From assembly GCF_019925205.1 (NCBI RefSeq), contig NC_083564.1, positions 30,790,447 to 30,854,446 of the forward strand: a stretch of 64,000 bases of DNA, written 5' to 3'. The position numbers were made by a program, and so were the translations under genes. Numbering within the stretch: position 1 is the first letter of the stretch; the number at the start of each line of letters is the position of its first letter. The stretch is from Metopolophium dirhodum (Eukaryota > Arthropoda > Insecta > Hemiptera > Aphididae). This document shows, in pieces, positions 48,901 to 58,540 of the stretch. The notes beneath the pieces are model-generated. The model ran no database searches and had not been told where the DNA came from. It saw nothing but the letters and a program-made list of their open reading frames with translations.

Positions 48901-51355
48901 CGGATCCAGCTTTGGGCACTCGGCTAGCAAATTCAGCGTAACAAACTCCTAGAAATCAAAATGAGATTAATAAAAACTAGTTAAATCCCGGTGGATTACA
49001 CGGTGAGTGCACGTATTAAATAATATCTAAAATTTGGTGGAATACATACAGTCATGTTAAAAATCGGATTTTAAGTCCAAAGCGTTTTATAATATTGTAT
49101 CGATATTAGTATAATTGTATCATGACGTGATATATTTTATGTGTATCGTTTTCATAAATATAAATAATAGTTAAAAAAAATGTATATACAATGATGAGGG
49201 TCGTCGGTTTCTGGGTGAAATACGATATAAATAAAATGCATTAATATTTGTAATGATACGTTGATATATTTAGGGGGGGGGGGGGGGGGTGAATGGAATC
49301 TATTATTGTTCCGGTCACCTATTTTTTTAAGGTGTTATCGGGAGGCATTGCAAACTTTATTTTAAGGATATTTGTCCCATCTGCACGAATATAATTGTTG
49401 TTACATTGATTTTCTGGTGGCTTTATTACTCCCCTCCCCCCTCCCCCCCCAACCCAAAAAAATTCACACTTCATTTGAGCAAAAAATAAAATATGTCAAA
49501 AGTTTTTAGAAATTATGGTGAGTTGGAAATAATTGGCGGCGATCACCAATAATATTGTACAATCGATTACACAGTAGCTGGTACCCTTATAAATAAACAA
49601 AAACATAGGTACCTACATACTATATACAGGTAACTCATACTAGGCATTAACTTCGTTTTTATATGTATTTTTGCTAAGTGAATTAATATTAATATTTTAT
49701 TAATTTATCAAAAGCACATATTCGTTAAGTCCACTGCACATTTTATATTTTCCACTGCTCAATAAATTGTTGTCCTACTGCACCTTACAATAGAGCCTCT
49801 GAGGCAGCATTACTGTCCTCAACCTATATTCAAACATCGTACATCGTCGATCAAGAAAAAAAGCACCTATTATTCCTTAATCTCCTAAATTAGACCAATC
49901 ATTTTATGACAAAAACCCTGAGAGTTTAACGTCCGTAAGCTCCTGCAAACTTTTTTATTGTTAAAAATTCCAGTGACACGTTTTTTTTTAATAGTGAGGG
50001 GATAGGGGTGGCAAAAAAACTTTACCTAAGCTGTCAAAACTCTAAAAGTTAAGTAAGCTACAGTCACTGATTTTATTATATATTTGAGTAGGTAGGTACT
50101 TACCTGAAAACGAAGACACGGTCGCAGCCAAAATGAAAGATAATACAACGGCCGGTCCGGCAACCGATTTTGCTACTGTTCCAGCCAATACATAAACACC
50201 ACATCCTAATGTGGAACCGGTGCCCAAAGCGGTCAAATCCACAACGTTTAACACTCGTTTAAATTTGTCTTTTTCGACTCCGATTTCTTCCACATACGTT
50301 TTTTTCCGACTCAATTTTTGGTACACACTTTTCTATTAAGTAGAAGAAAAGACATTAACATTTAAGTAAACTTTATGTTTCGCCAAACAAAAATAACACA
50401 ATTTATCTTTTATAAAATTACTTTAAAAATATTTGACAATATAGGTACAATTTTGAATTTTCATTTAATTCTTTGTGGTTTAATTGATTTATAAGCTCTG
50501 TGATTTTTTACTTATCATTATCATTATTGTGCAAACTTTACGGATGCCAAACCTATGCTAAGATGTCAAGTTTAAATCAAGCGATTACCATTTACTATGA
50601 TATATTATTTAGTTTATCAATTCATTTATTTATTGACGATATTTTAATTATATTACCTAAATAATAATGGAACACTGCACATATGACAAGTTTTTTTGAA
50701 TATAATGTTGATTAAAGTTAGATTGGTAAGTTATAGGGAAATGCCTCAGAACTGGTTATATAACTTTACCTGATGCCTGGAGGTTAGATAAGTTTGAGTT
50801 ACGTAACGTCTGTGCATATTGGAGGGGCTGGAGTGAACTATTATCAATATTATCAATATTATAAATAATACATTTCTTTATTGTTTTACTCTCATAAATG
50901 TTACTTTATACTTTTGCCAGTGTCTTCTGAGGTAAGACCTTACAACACTAAGCTCGTACACCTTAACGTTTTAACACTCAGTCATCGGTTCATATTATTA
51001 TTACATAAATATCAAAGTTTTGTACAGCGAATCGCGATTGACTTATCGCTCGAACTCACGATTTCTATTTATTTTTATTTACAATATATATTATAAAACA
51101 ATATTATGTACATTAATAATTTAAATATATATCCACAAATGCCAAAAAGTATTATATTATATTATTACTTATTTAAATTGTTTATGCATATTTTATTTTT
51201 GACAACACTCGCCTTATTTATTAAATTTTATAATATTAAGCATAATTTTGCAAATTACGCCTTACGACAAGACTTTCGTCCACCCCTTAATCGGACGAAG
51301 ATAGAATATAGAAAACGCGACCTTTTAAAATACTTACGGTCCACGCGCTAGTCAT
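33913..51355 (-). CDS. Cationic amino acid transporter (slimfast-like), copy 3
   Basis: Third CAT paralogue, predicted basic amino acid importer. The 14 coding exons, 5' to 3', are 51338-51355, 50104-50332, 48820-48948, 48520-48675, 47914-48018, 45062-45217, 43825-43949, 36387-36484, 36134-36273, 35305-35407, 34978-35117, 34575-34741, 34160-34268, 33913-34019. They total 1782 nt (593 aa), all with GT-AG introns. Exon 2 is one codon shorter than in the other copies; exon 11 matches copy 2. TM1 reads GTGSTLGCGVYVLAG, and the TM3 segment GEFIAFVIGWN keeps the conserved Glu. The last exon ends KTSN and stops 12 bp before a polyadenylation signal. Intron 7 (36485-43824) has grown to 7.3 kb through nested transposons without touching the flanking splice sites. 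The 18-nt first exon is followed by GTAAGT. Upstream sequence (51356-51760) is GC-richer than its surroundings and may hold the promoter. Confidence 0.9.
35872..36009. mobile_element. 138-bp inverted-repeat MITE with TA duplication
   Basis: Inverted arms of nearly 30 nt (GCCACGAGAGAAGGAACCCG as core) start TACTTCG on the left and end CGGAGTA on the right. TA flanks both sides, as for Tc1/mariner-type insertion. It accounts for mirror-image short ORFs on both strands that share the peptide PREKEPVS. It lies in the intron between exons 9 and 10 of CAT copy 3. Confidence 0.75.
36058..36087. repeat. AATA tetranucleotide microsatellite
   Basis: About seven tandem units of a 4-bp AT-only motif, just 5' (in plus coordinates) of exon 9 of CAT copy 3. 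Confidence 0.75.
36970..37850 (-). pseudogene. Degenerate BEL/Pao retrotransposon integrase relic
   Basis: The minus strand at 37078-37299 reads ALFVCLSVKAIHLEIVSAIS and EIHSDCSTNYGG, the integrase core of BEL/Pao LTR retrotransposons, where the family has a SDNGTNF-type motif. Upstream, another frame gives VGIDYGQFIVKKSR, and downstream (about 36990-37070) a third gives FNPPVVPHF, then a stop, then GTWEAA. These are the expected neighbouring segments in the right order. Several stops and frame changes break it. The ORF at 37542-37811 may be earlier polyprotein sequence, but I cannot place it. No LTRs were found. It lies in intron 7 of CAT copy 3. Confidence 0.7.
38850..42746 (-). mobile_element. 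Non-LTR retrotransposon (LINE), 5'-truncated, apparently recent
   Basis: The element is on the minus strand and ends in a roughly 18-base poly(A) tail (poly-T at 38850-38867 on the plus strand) with an AATAAA next to it. The 14-bp target-site duplication TATTAGCATTTTCT lies at 38836-38849 and 42747-42760. These are signs of target-primed reverse transcription. The 5' junction cuts in just upstream of the endonuclease domain, and filler-like duplicated sequence (TTTATATTATCATTT twice, about 42705-42740) sits there. ORF1 and the 5' UTR are missing. It is inserted inside RepA within intron 7 of CAT copy 3. Confidence 0.9.
39048..42686 (-). CDS. LINE ORF2: endonuclease / reverse transcriptase / RNase H
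   Basis: A 1212-codon uninterrupted ORF. The APE-type endonuclease is N-terminal (CIQETNF near residue 25, ASGGVAIYI near 55, VGDFNSHNVIWGS near 125, SSDHFPI near 200). The central reverse transcriptase has SPGPDGIPF, SYRPITLLNTMCKVIE, SGFRKNRST, VPQGSALS and the catalytic FADD. A C-terminal RNase H follows (YTDASKNDEGVG, AEALAILLAI, LSDSLSTL, GHIGIIGNERAD), then a Cys/His segment (CQSCG...H..EEC). All listed catalytic residues are present. Domain order with RNase H fits the I-type group rather than classic jockey; the exact clade is uncertain. The first in-frame ATG lies within the QWNMNGF start of the endonuclease, and an in-frame stop occurs upstream, so the native ORF2 start was lost by 5' truncation. 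Autonomous activity is unlikely without ORF1 and a promoter. Confidence 0.9.
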   Translation of the reverse strand: MNGFNKKYEEITILIQEHNPDIICIQETNFKNDNITNLANYDGYNKNRLDSARASGGVAIYINTNYPSSQLNISTDIEAIAVTVKLSNNDINICNIYLPNHKSFTDADINNIIKQLLQPFIIVGDFNSHNVIWGSKNTDQRGKVIEEILENNNIILLNNTEPTRLNPINGNLSNIDLSFASTSLAQRIEWNVTPNLTSSDHFPIILQILSRTYNAKNNEAIERWNLKDPNWARYTETLELEVDNIQYMDSLNIDSLTKLLTDAIIKTAELTIGKNKKWGKKPKVPWWNETIKNAIKTKNKALNKFKKTKNQSDYINLKKHRAATKYIIKSSKKKSWEFFINNINEKADTKLIWNKIHSLKGIKRNYKINLIDEINNKLITNPNEISNKLGQYFHLNSNNTSYSPNFINLKHIKENTLIINIVDHNNENQLQINSKITREEIAYTLKKCKSLSPGPDGIPFIFIQYFGPKSQLLLEKIYNTIWCNGIFPSTWKKGIVIPINKPGKCRFNTESYRPITLLNTMCKVIEKIVNFRLIWYLEKINYLTPFQSGFRKNRSTYDNLIAIKEEAQQTLQNKQILGLLSIDISKAYDVTWRHYILSKLNKVICQGNMLNFITNFLKNRTFQVKTSNHISDTFTQENGVPQGSALSVTLFLVAINKIDKHCKFPIKANIFADDANFSCRSKNIKTVKYHLQATANQLEKWSAKTGFGFSIEKSKSITFTRKSNVGELNIKMNNKNIPNKTCIKILGITFDSRLTWSQHIKSLKVSTNKALNLIKLLSHTNWGCETETLIKIFKSTIQAKLYYGSFLYNTAKNTLIKYIDSNHNTGMRMAIGAFKSSPIKSIYNIAGEPTPDLKRTELTLLYAARLTRLTNNPASTSNITLDLQNNKNYTKIPQIIKKEKIICPPWTSIYKINTELNTLRKENTPPLIYKNLLKNTLENQNEFQELYTDASKNDEGVGIAIIKNNSQTSFKLPSTCSIYTAEALAILLAIKYINKKENQKHIILSDSLSTLISVKNKFNPSDIAIQIQNRLEEANQKNNNIKLIWIPGHIGIIGNERADKQAKLAINSPNSQYINISSYSDIRKQIQRDTTIIWQNIWNIQNTKLNKVKQTVQRWRRNPNISTTNEKKLNRARIGHTRLTHEYIMSKGDPPICQSCGTTITIKHIFEECRIYIQQREELNISHQIGASLGPNPENEINTIEFFKTTKLLKLL
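43264..43547 (-). mobile_element. 5S-rRNA-like SINE, copy B
   Basis: Reverse-strand copy of the element at 6530-6785. The 5S-like core reads CTCCCGGATGTGTGACCACC on the minus strand (one change in the GGATGGGTGACC core). An A-rich tail appears as poly-T at 43264-43271. It abuts the edge of RepA, with extra sequence in the 3' half compared with copy A. Confidence 0.7.
44171..44312. mobile_element. 142-bp inverted-repeat MITE
   Basis: The arms share the core GCTACGCTAAATCTACTAG in opposite orientation at the two ends, starting CTGTGGTAC on one side and CTGCGGTAG on the other (about 35-nt arms, few mismatches). A clean target-site duplication was not identified, so the superfamily is unknown. 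It lies in the intron between exons 6 and 7 of CAT copy 3. Confidence 0.65.
44446..44712 (+). mobile_element. 5S-rRNA-like SINE, copy C
   Basis: Plus-strand copy with an intact GGATGGGTGACCACCCGGGT core, the same GGCTTGGCTTGGCGCGTTGG start and an A-rich end with AATAAAAA. The flanks share only a short ATAGA. It lies in the intron between exons 6 and 7 of CAT copy 3, about 1 kb from copy B. Confidence 0.75.
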
Positions 51356-52951
51356 TTTCAATTATTTCCAAACGGACTCAAACTGCGCCAACGACCGACT
51401 TGCGGATATACAATAACACCACGTGTCTTGATAAAATATCTACTATTATACAGGTACGCAATGATCAGAACACGGTAAATGCCATAATAGTTCTCAGTGA
51501 ACAGTGAGGTAAACAATGCAAAGTCAGTATGGTCTGTACATAGAAAACGCTTTCCTAAATTCGGTCCACACTCTACGTCACTATTCACGTTTCGCGATCC
51601 ATCGTTCGACTGGCAATGAGACGGATATCGGCCGACGGCACTGCCACGGCACGTTCTAGATATGACCATGATTGGCCGTCGCCCATCGATCCCGCCAGCG
51701 ACGAACGACGAATACCGTATAGGTAGTGGAAACGAAAATACATAAATAAGTGCGTTCATAATATTAATGGTTTTGATTATGAGGTTGTATACCTAATCCT
51801 AAGCCTGTTGGCTTTGAGGGTCCCTATAAAAATATATAACCTTACTATTCGGTGTTTGAAATAATATCGTAAGACAAAACATTTATTTTAAACAAGTTTT
51901 ATTTTATTACCTAATCGATATATTATCTAATCGATGACCCTATCACAGTAAAAATATAACTATTTTGAAAAGTTCACGTGATGTCAACGTAGCAAAAATA
52001 AATGTAAATTATTAGATTTTATTAGTGTATAGGTAATACTTAGGTACCTACAAATTAACTAAAAGTTAACTCATTCCCAAAAAAACAGGTCTGTTACGGG
52101 ACCGGTTCTCCTAGAGCCTCATCTGCAGCCTATTATAATGTGGCGCAGACGATAGGGTTTTATCGATTTCACCGGAAATTTATTTATGTTGATTCCGCCG
52201 ACTGTTTATTGAACAATAACCGATGTATCATACTGTACATTTTTTTTTTTTAGTTAACTGAAAGGTAGTAGGTACACACAGCTTACCATAAAAGTAAATG
52301 TATATATTTTTTTTATTTAAATATAAATATTTCAAAAAGCAATTCAAACTTTGTCGTCCAAACCTGCCAATATAACTCAATTATACATATTATATTATGG
52401 CAGAAAAAAAAAACAATAAAAAACAATGTAAAATTTGTTAAAACAATAAAATAATATAACTTAAGTCTCAAATATAGGTACCTAGTGATTGTTATTTTTA
52501 CGAATTCAAGTAAAATTGCCATTTTTTTATTTTTTTATTTAAATAATAATTATAAAATTACAGTGTTAAAGGGTGTACTAATGAAATAAAACATATTTTA
52601 TATCATAAAATAACATTAACATGAATGTAAATGTAAACCTGCTTTTACATTTTGTTATTATTAAAATTATTTAATTATTTAATTTTCAAATATTCAGTGG
52701 ATTAATAGCCGGCGGAATCAATATGTAAAAAAGTTCGGCGGAGTTGATACGCGACGCGATCAATAGATATTCTTACAAGTAAAAATGTAATTTCGGCGCA
52801 GTTAATATACGCCCCGGACGATATAAAAAATATAATACACCTAAAATGGCTGATGACATATCTACATTAGTACCAAAGATATACATAATAAATAAAAAAA
52901 ACAAAACTAATTTGTACCAATATAATATTATAACTACAAAGTAAATAAATA

Positions 52952-52985
52952 AAAACCACTAGCTTCCTCGCTCCGCTCAGAATCT
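52952..52985 (+). repeat. RepA end fragment
   Basis: Carries the CTTCCTCGCTCCGCTCAGAA motif identical to the right edge of the RepA derivative at 22846-23355. The rest of the element is not recognisable beside it. Confidence 0.55.
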
Positions 52986-53044
52986 AAAATTAATAATTTT
53001 ATAATGGTCCAATATACTCCAATATAATATTACTTACGCACGTC

Positions 53045-53345
53045 AAGTACGTCGTACGAGCTGTTGTTTCCTTACCAAAGCACAACAAGTTTTACGTTCA
53101 GAAAAATTCATTTTACTCTTTCATTTTTAATAGTAGAGTGAACAGGTAGGATTTTATCGAGGCAATAATATTATTCTGGGTCCCACGCGACGCGTAGGCT
53201 TTTTATTTAATTTTAGTTTAATTTGTTATGACATGCTTCAAAATTAAAATATCAAAAAAGTCTACGTCGCGGTCGTGGCGTGGATAAAAATATGCTTACC
53301 TTTAAATTAAATAATAGTAAGACCAAGTCAACACACTCAGGTACG
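53045..53345. mobile_element. Diverged relative of the foldback MITE
   Basis: The centre has inverted arms (GACGCGTAGGCTTTTTATTT versus the reverse of AAAAAGTCTACGTCGC). The order of blocks (TGTTGT, ACAAGTTTTACGTTCAG, TAGAGTGAA, TTTAAATT) parallels the element at 3969-4401. Outer ends are truncated or diverged and no target-site duplication is evident. Confidence 0.45.
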
Positions 53346-53467
53346 TCCTTTTAATTTATAATAATCTTATTATAATATATAATATATTGTAATATAAATA
53401 TATAATTCTTGAGTGTAATCTGTTATTATTAATAGTGTAATTTTTGAGCAACTTGACCGATTGAGAT

Positions 53468-54205
53468 AAAAGTTATACCAATAGATTCCTTGAGTCTTGG
53501 AATGTGTTTCTGGCGTATTTGTTCAATCTCTACAAGTTGAGGGGTAGCCCAAGTCTCAACATTAATTTTATTTTATTTTTTCTTTATTTATAGGGTAAAA
53601 TTAAATTCTGTTCGTTGGGTGATGGTAATCATATTTTGAAAACGGTTAAAAATCGGTCCGATTTAGCTAATTTAATATTATTTTTTTTTTATGTTCGTAA
53701 TTGTATTGTCCGAATAAGACTTTTACGAAAAGACACATTGGAAAAGTTGCTTGGAAGAGGTCATCACACAAAGATGTTGAGATTTAAGATGAAAATAGAA
53801 ATTGTTTTTGTTTACAAATGGTTACCATTGATTACTCTAGCAAATTAGGTAAACGCAAGCATCAAATTGTTGTACCAGTAAAGTCGAAAGAGTAGTATGA
53901 ACCACTTTTGTTTTGTAAAATATGCTATATCTAATCTGCCCGGGAAAATCGCGAGGGTACCCCGACTACGATTTGCCCGTTAACTAAGGTAAGTACACTA
54001 AAACCAAAGTACACCAATATATAGAGCTATATTTTATATTTTTTTTCATTTTTTCACGGGCGAAGTTTTATACTTATACGATGAAAGTTGGTTTATCGGA
54101 AGTTAATAGACTCAAAAACTACTACAGCATTTTAAATAAAAGGTATATCAATAGATTACTTGAGACTTGGAGTGTGTATAGCTTATTTTTTCAACCCCTG
54201 TAGAT
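53468..54205. repeat. Diverged direct repeat pair
   Basis: About 70 bp at 53468-53540 (around AATAGATTCCTTGAGTCTTGG) recurs at 54138-54205 (around AATAGATTACTTGAGACTTGG). Function is unknown; they may be two ends of, or two copies of, one repeat. Confidence 0.5.
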
Positions 54206-57200
54206 AGCTAAAAAAATCTTACACGTGAATTTTTTGGGATTCCTAAAAAAGATATTGATTTTGTTTATTTAAATGGTTGTCTTTGGTTACATATCATATT
54301 AATATTATAATATTAGTAAGAATATCACATTGTTTTTACAAATATATACTACCAGCAAGAGAGATACGACGAAGATTTAAAGGACTTCCCTAAACTAATT
54401 CCCTGAGGCTGCCGGGGCCCTTATATATATTTTAGCAATTTATAATTTTTTAAAGACATTCAAAACCATTCAGTTTTTTTTAGTTAATTTGAAAAAAATA
54501 TTAGCTATACCTATAAATATAATACTTACTGAAGTGTTATAACTATTTATCATTTTTGTTCGTGAAGTTTATACCTATATTTCTCCATACTCTCCTTGTC
54601 CTATAGTAAGAAATTGTTATATATATATAAAAAACAGTAGATCAATCTCGAGTTACCGAATTGTACAACTTAAAATTCGCATTGTCAATGGCTTAATTGA
54701 TTGCTGCCCTCCATGGTTGAAGTGGCACAATCACATCGACCACATCAACCTTTACCCCTAGTAAAAAATGGTTTGGCGGAGTCGATGATATTATCTAGTT
54801 TGCCCATTGAACCTGCAGGTTTACCAAGTATGTTCGTACTACTTTTATTTTCTTCTCATATAGTCATATCGTTACGGACCATCGTTGGTATTTTATTATT
54901 TTAACATCTGCAGTTATAACTTACCTATATAGATACGTTTTTTATAACCTTTTAATCAAACGCTATTTTGATGTACCTACAAAGTATATAAGTACATTTT
55001 ACCATCATCCGATTGAAAGTATCTAAAATGTAGAGAAAAACTTTTATATAATAGGTAGTTCCACAACTTTTTACTTTTTTATGACATTTTGTTATAACTA
55101 AATACAATTTAGTAACAGGCTTATATTTTTTTATTTTTTATTTTTAATGCTCATTAGTTATTGTTATGTGTATTGAATTAGTTATTATAGGTACCTAACT
55201 CATATAATTTATTTGAATTTCATACAATAAATATTGGGGCCCACTGATAGACAGAGGGGATCAAGAGTCCTTATACTATTATAGATTAAATATACATTGT
55301 AAATGCATTCATCTTATATCTTATTAGTAAAGAAATACAATCACAAATGTATTATGTATATGTATAAAGTTTAACAATTTATCACTTTTATATAATTATT
55401 ATTTTGTACGCACTCAACTACGTATTGAGCGCGTACAAAATAAGTTTCTTTCCTACCTATTGCATTTGTTAAGGGCAGTGGCGTTGTTAAGGAGGGGGGA
55501 AGTGTAAGGGGTTTCCACCCCCCCCCCCCTCCCCATAGGTTAGGGTTATACATTTTTTATATAGAAATTATCCTAGTATTTACACTTTTATTTTAAGAAA
55601 ACCAATTATAAAATCGGTAAATGTAATAATACACTAATACACGGGTAGATCACCCTCAACATGACTGCAGCCTAATCCGAGACTCTTTCAATATCCCAAC
55701 ACTGTCCTCATGTCGTACCGAAGTCGATCGTTGCTTCCTTACCTCTCTCCTCGATAATACTATACTATACATTAATATTATACTCATATAGCATATACCT
55801 ATGATATACCTATATCTACTATAAAAAGTTTGTTCAGGTTTAAAGCGTTTCACACTCATGAACTTACAATATAGACATTTAATTTAATTTAAGATAATAA
55901 AAAAGAACTGATTAACAAAATAAACTATAACTAAGGAAAAAAAACTTAAGTATTTTACACTTTAAACGTACTCGACGTACCTACTCAAGGGAACTAATAC
56001 ATATGCGATAAAAATAAATTGTATTAATATTAATTACCTATAATGTTTGTATTTACGCTCGATCGATATTATATTAATTGATCCTATAATATGTGCTGAT
56101 TTGCATACAATGTTGAGTGTACAATATATAAACATTATTTCCTTTACATAAATTATAATATACATCCCGTACAATTTACATAACTATAAAAAAAAATGTA
56201 CCTATAATGATTTACATCGTATTGAATATTGATTCTGTTGATTGCGTGTATCAGGACCTAAGTGATTTCTTTTGGCATTGTTAACATTTAACACCGATTG
56301 AACAAACTGGGAAATATAATATCTCATAACCTTTACTATAATAGCTCATCGGTCGTATAAGGCGTACCCGCGTACCTATAGTGTGATTTAATGTAAATTA
56401 TTATAAAAACAGTAATATATTATTACGTAGGTCGTGTGTGTGCGTGTAGATATTGTCTTTACCGTTTAAACAAGCCAAAATGAACTAATAATTACAATTT
56501 AGGTACAAACTGAAGAAATAATATGGAAAACTAGTGATAATATTAATTATTACTATACGTTATGCCGTCATTATCAGCTCGTATTGAACATTACCATTAC
56601 TTTTATATTAGATTTTTAACTATTATTTATACAATAGCAGTTTTAAAGTATTTTTAAATATCTGTATATTTTGTATCCAATAATACTAAATTTTATTGAT
56701 TTTTAAATACGTATTTCATACACTTTTTTACATAATTATCTTTGTCTGTACGACTGTATTAGGTAGGTATACCTACTTGAATACTTTTATTAGGTATCTT
56801 CCACAAGACCGTAAAAACTAATAACGCACAAACATAGATAATGTTCTTACTTTTAAGTTTGACAATAGTTAATTAATAATTCACTATAATGTTAAGCATC
56901 GAATAGGAAATATTGTATAGGTAGGCGTTTTAATACGCGAAGGTTAAACATACGATATTATACCTATTCAAAGAGACACGTGGTATTTACGTTAAAATAA
57001 TTCTATAATAATGAAATAAATAAAAAAATTAGGAAATATAGGTTCATCACGTTTTTAATGCAATCGAATATTAGGCAATAATATTGTCAACGTAGTTTCA
57101 AGGACTTCTGTATAATGTACCTTTACTTATAGCCACCATAGGTGATTCTTGATAATCAGACAAACGATTTGAGATGTTGAAAGATAAAATCATATAATAT

Positions 57201-58540
57201 TACATTTCGTAATCTTGCAGCTCTCCCCCCCCCCCCCCCCCATGAAAATTTCTATAATTTATTTTAATACTTCAAACTCAAATTATGAAAAAATGCAATA
57301 GACAATATTTTTGATCAAACAGAATTAAATAAATATAAAGGATTGACTTATAAAAAAAAAAATTAAAATAAGATAATTTTGGTTGATTTCGTAACTATGT
57401 AATATATACCTACTTGGTACATAATTGGTATATTAATATACTATTATAATAATGACCACGATGATAATTATGACACTTTAAATTCATTAATATTGTGCTA
57501 GTAACATATTATTAGAGCTGCGTGTAGTTATATGCTCGTATTATGCACAATATATTATAAATTTATGTATTACACAGCCGATACACTGGTATAGTTTTTA
57601 TACATAATATTGAAATAACAGCACTTATATCAGTTAGTTGTAAGTATATCATCAGTGGCATGTAGAACATATTTTTTTTTTTTTTTTTGGGGGGGGGGGG
57701 GTTAATTAAAGGTAATACAACATTTGAGCCATTTGAGGCCAAAAAAAAACTCTAAACCATTCATTTGTCATGTTTTATTTTATTTGTTGAAATATTAACA
57801 ATTTAAAAAAATATATCATTAGAGAACAAATTCTTAATTGATTGGAAGGACAAATCAAGTTCGATTCGATGTATTAATTTCGAACGACGCGTCGCGACGC
57901 CCAGATTTGTATTGAATAAGCAATCTAATGTTCCTCTTCTACGATGTTCCTGAATCAGTTGGGTAGGCAATCCAACGAACCGCGTATAATGTCAAGCAAG
58001 GAAAAGGCAGGTGGTGGCAATCGGAGTGAGAAATAATATTATTATCATAGTGGAACGGAAGCAGTTTATATAAAGGGGTCAACGGGATGGAAGCTAATTA
58101 TATATTGTGATATCAATCGTAATGCTATTGACTGCAAAGTTTTAACTGGAACCGCATGCCACAAGGGAATTTTTGATTCCGCTTATAAATTTGACATTTT
58201 CCGGTACTATTTTACCGTTTACTTTTCAAAAAGCTCAATTTCCTTGCATAAAACTTGCATATTTTGCGATGGTAATAATTAAATCTCAAGGATAAACATT
58301 CGGAAAAATTGGAAATGTATTTTGTAGATATATTTTGTAGTTTGATTTTTTTCATTATTATTATTATTTAATATTAATCAATTTATTATACTAGCTATAG
58401 GTACATCACAGTACATCACTATTTAATACGAAAAAAAAACCACAATTTATTGGAAGTTTGTGTTCTTATTATTATAATACATTTATGTCGACACACGATA
58501 TATAGGTATAGATGGTATAATATGTATATACGACGCAACG

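Larger units (their letters stand above)
51356..58540. other. Intergenic between CAT copy 3 and PNPO
   Basis: This 7.2-kb stretch starts with a GC-richer block (about 51560-51720) upstream of CAT copy 3 that may be its promoter/5' UTR region; the 133-codon minus ORF there matches nothing I know. It also holds a RepA end fragment (52952-52985), a relative of the foldback MITE (53045-53345), a diverged direct repeat (53468-53540 and 54138-54205), a G/C-tract hAT-like fragment near 55475, poly-C at about 57225-57240, and poly-T/poly-G near 57670-57700. TTTATT at 58446-58451 is a candidate polyadenylation signal for PNPO on the minus strand. No gene was recognised. Confidence 0.5.

Noticed and set aside
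51358..51759. 133-codon minus-strand ORF upstream of CAT copy 3
   Set aside because: It begins immediately upstream of the CAT start, lies in a GC-richer patch that resists chance stops, and matches no family I recognise. More likely 5' flank or UTR.
54406..55250. Element bounded by GGGGCCC and GGGGCCC motifs
   Set aside because: Only 6-7 bases agree at the ends and no duplication is evident; this could be chance.
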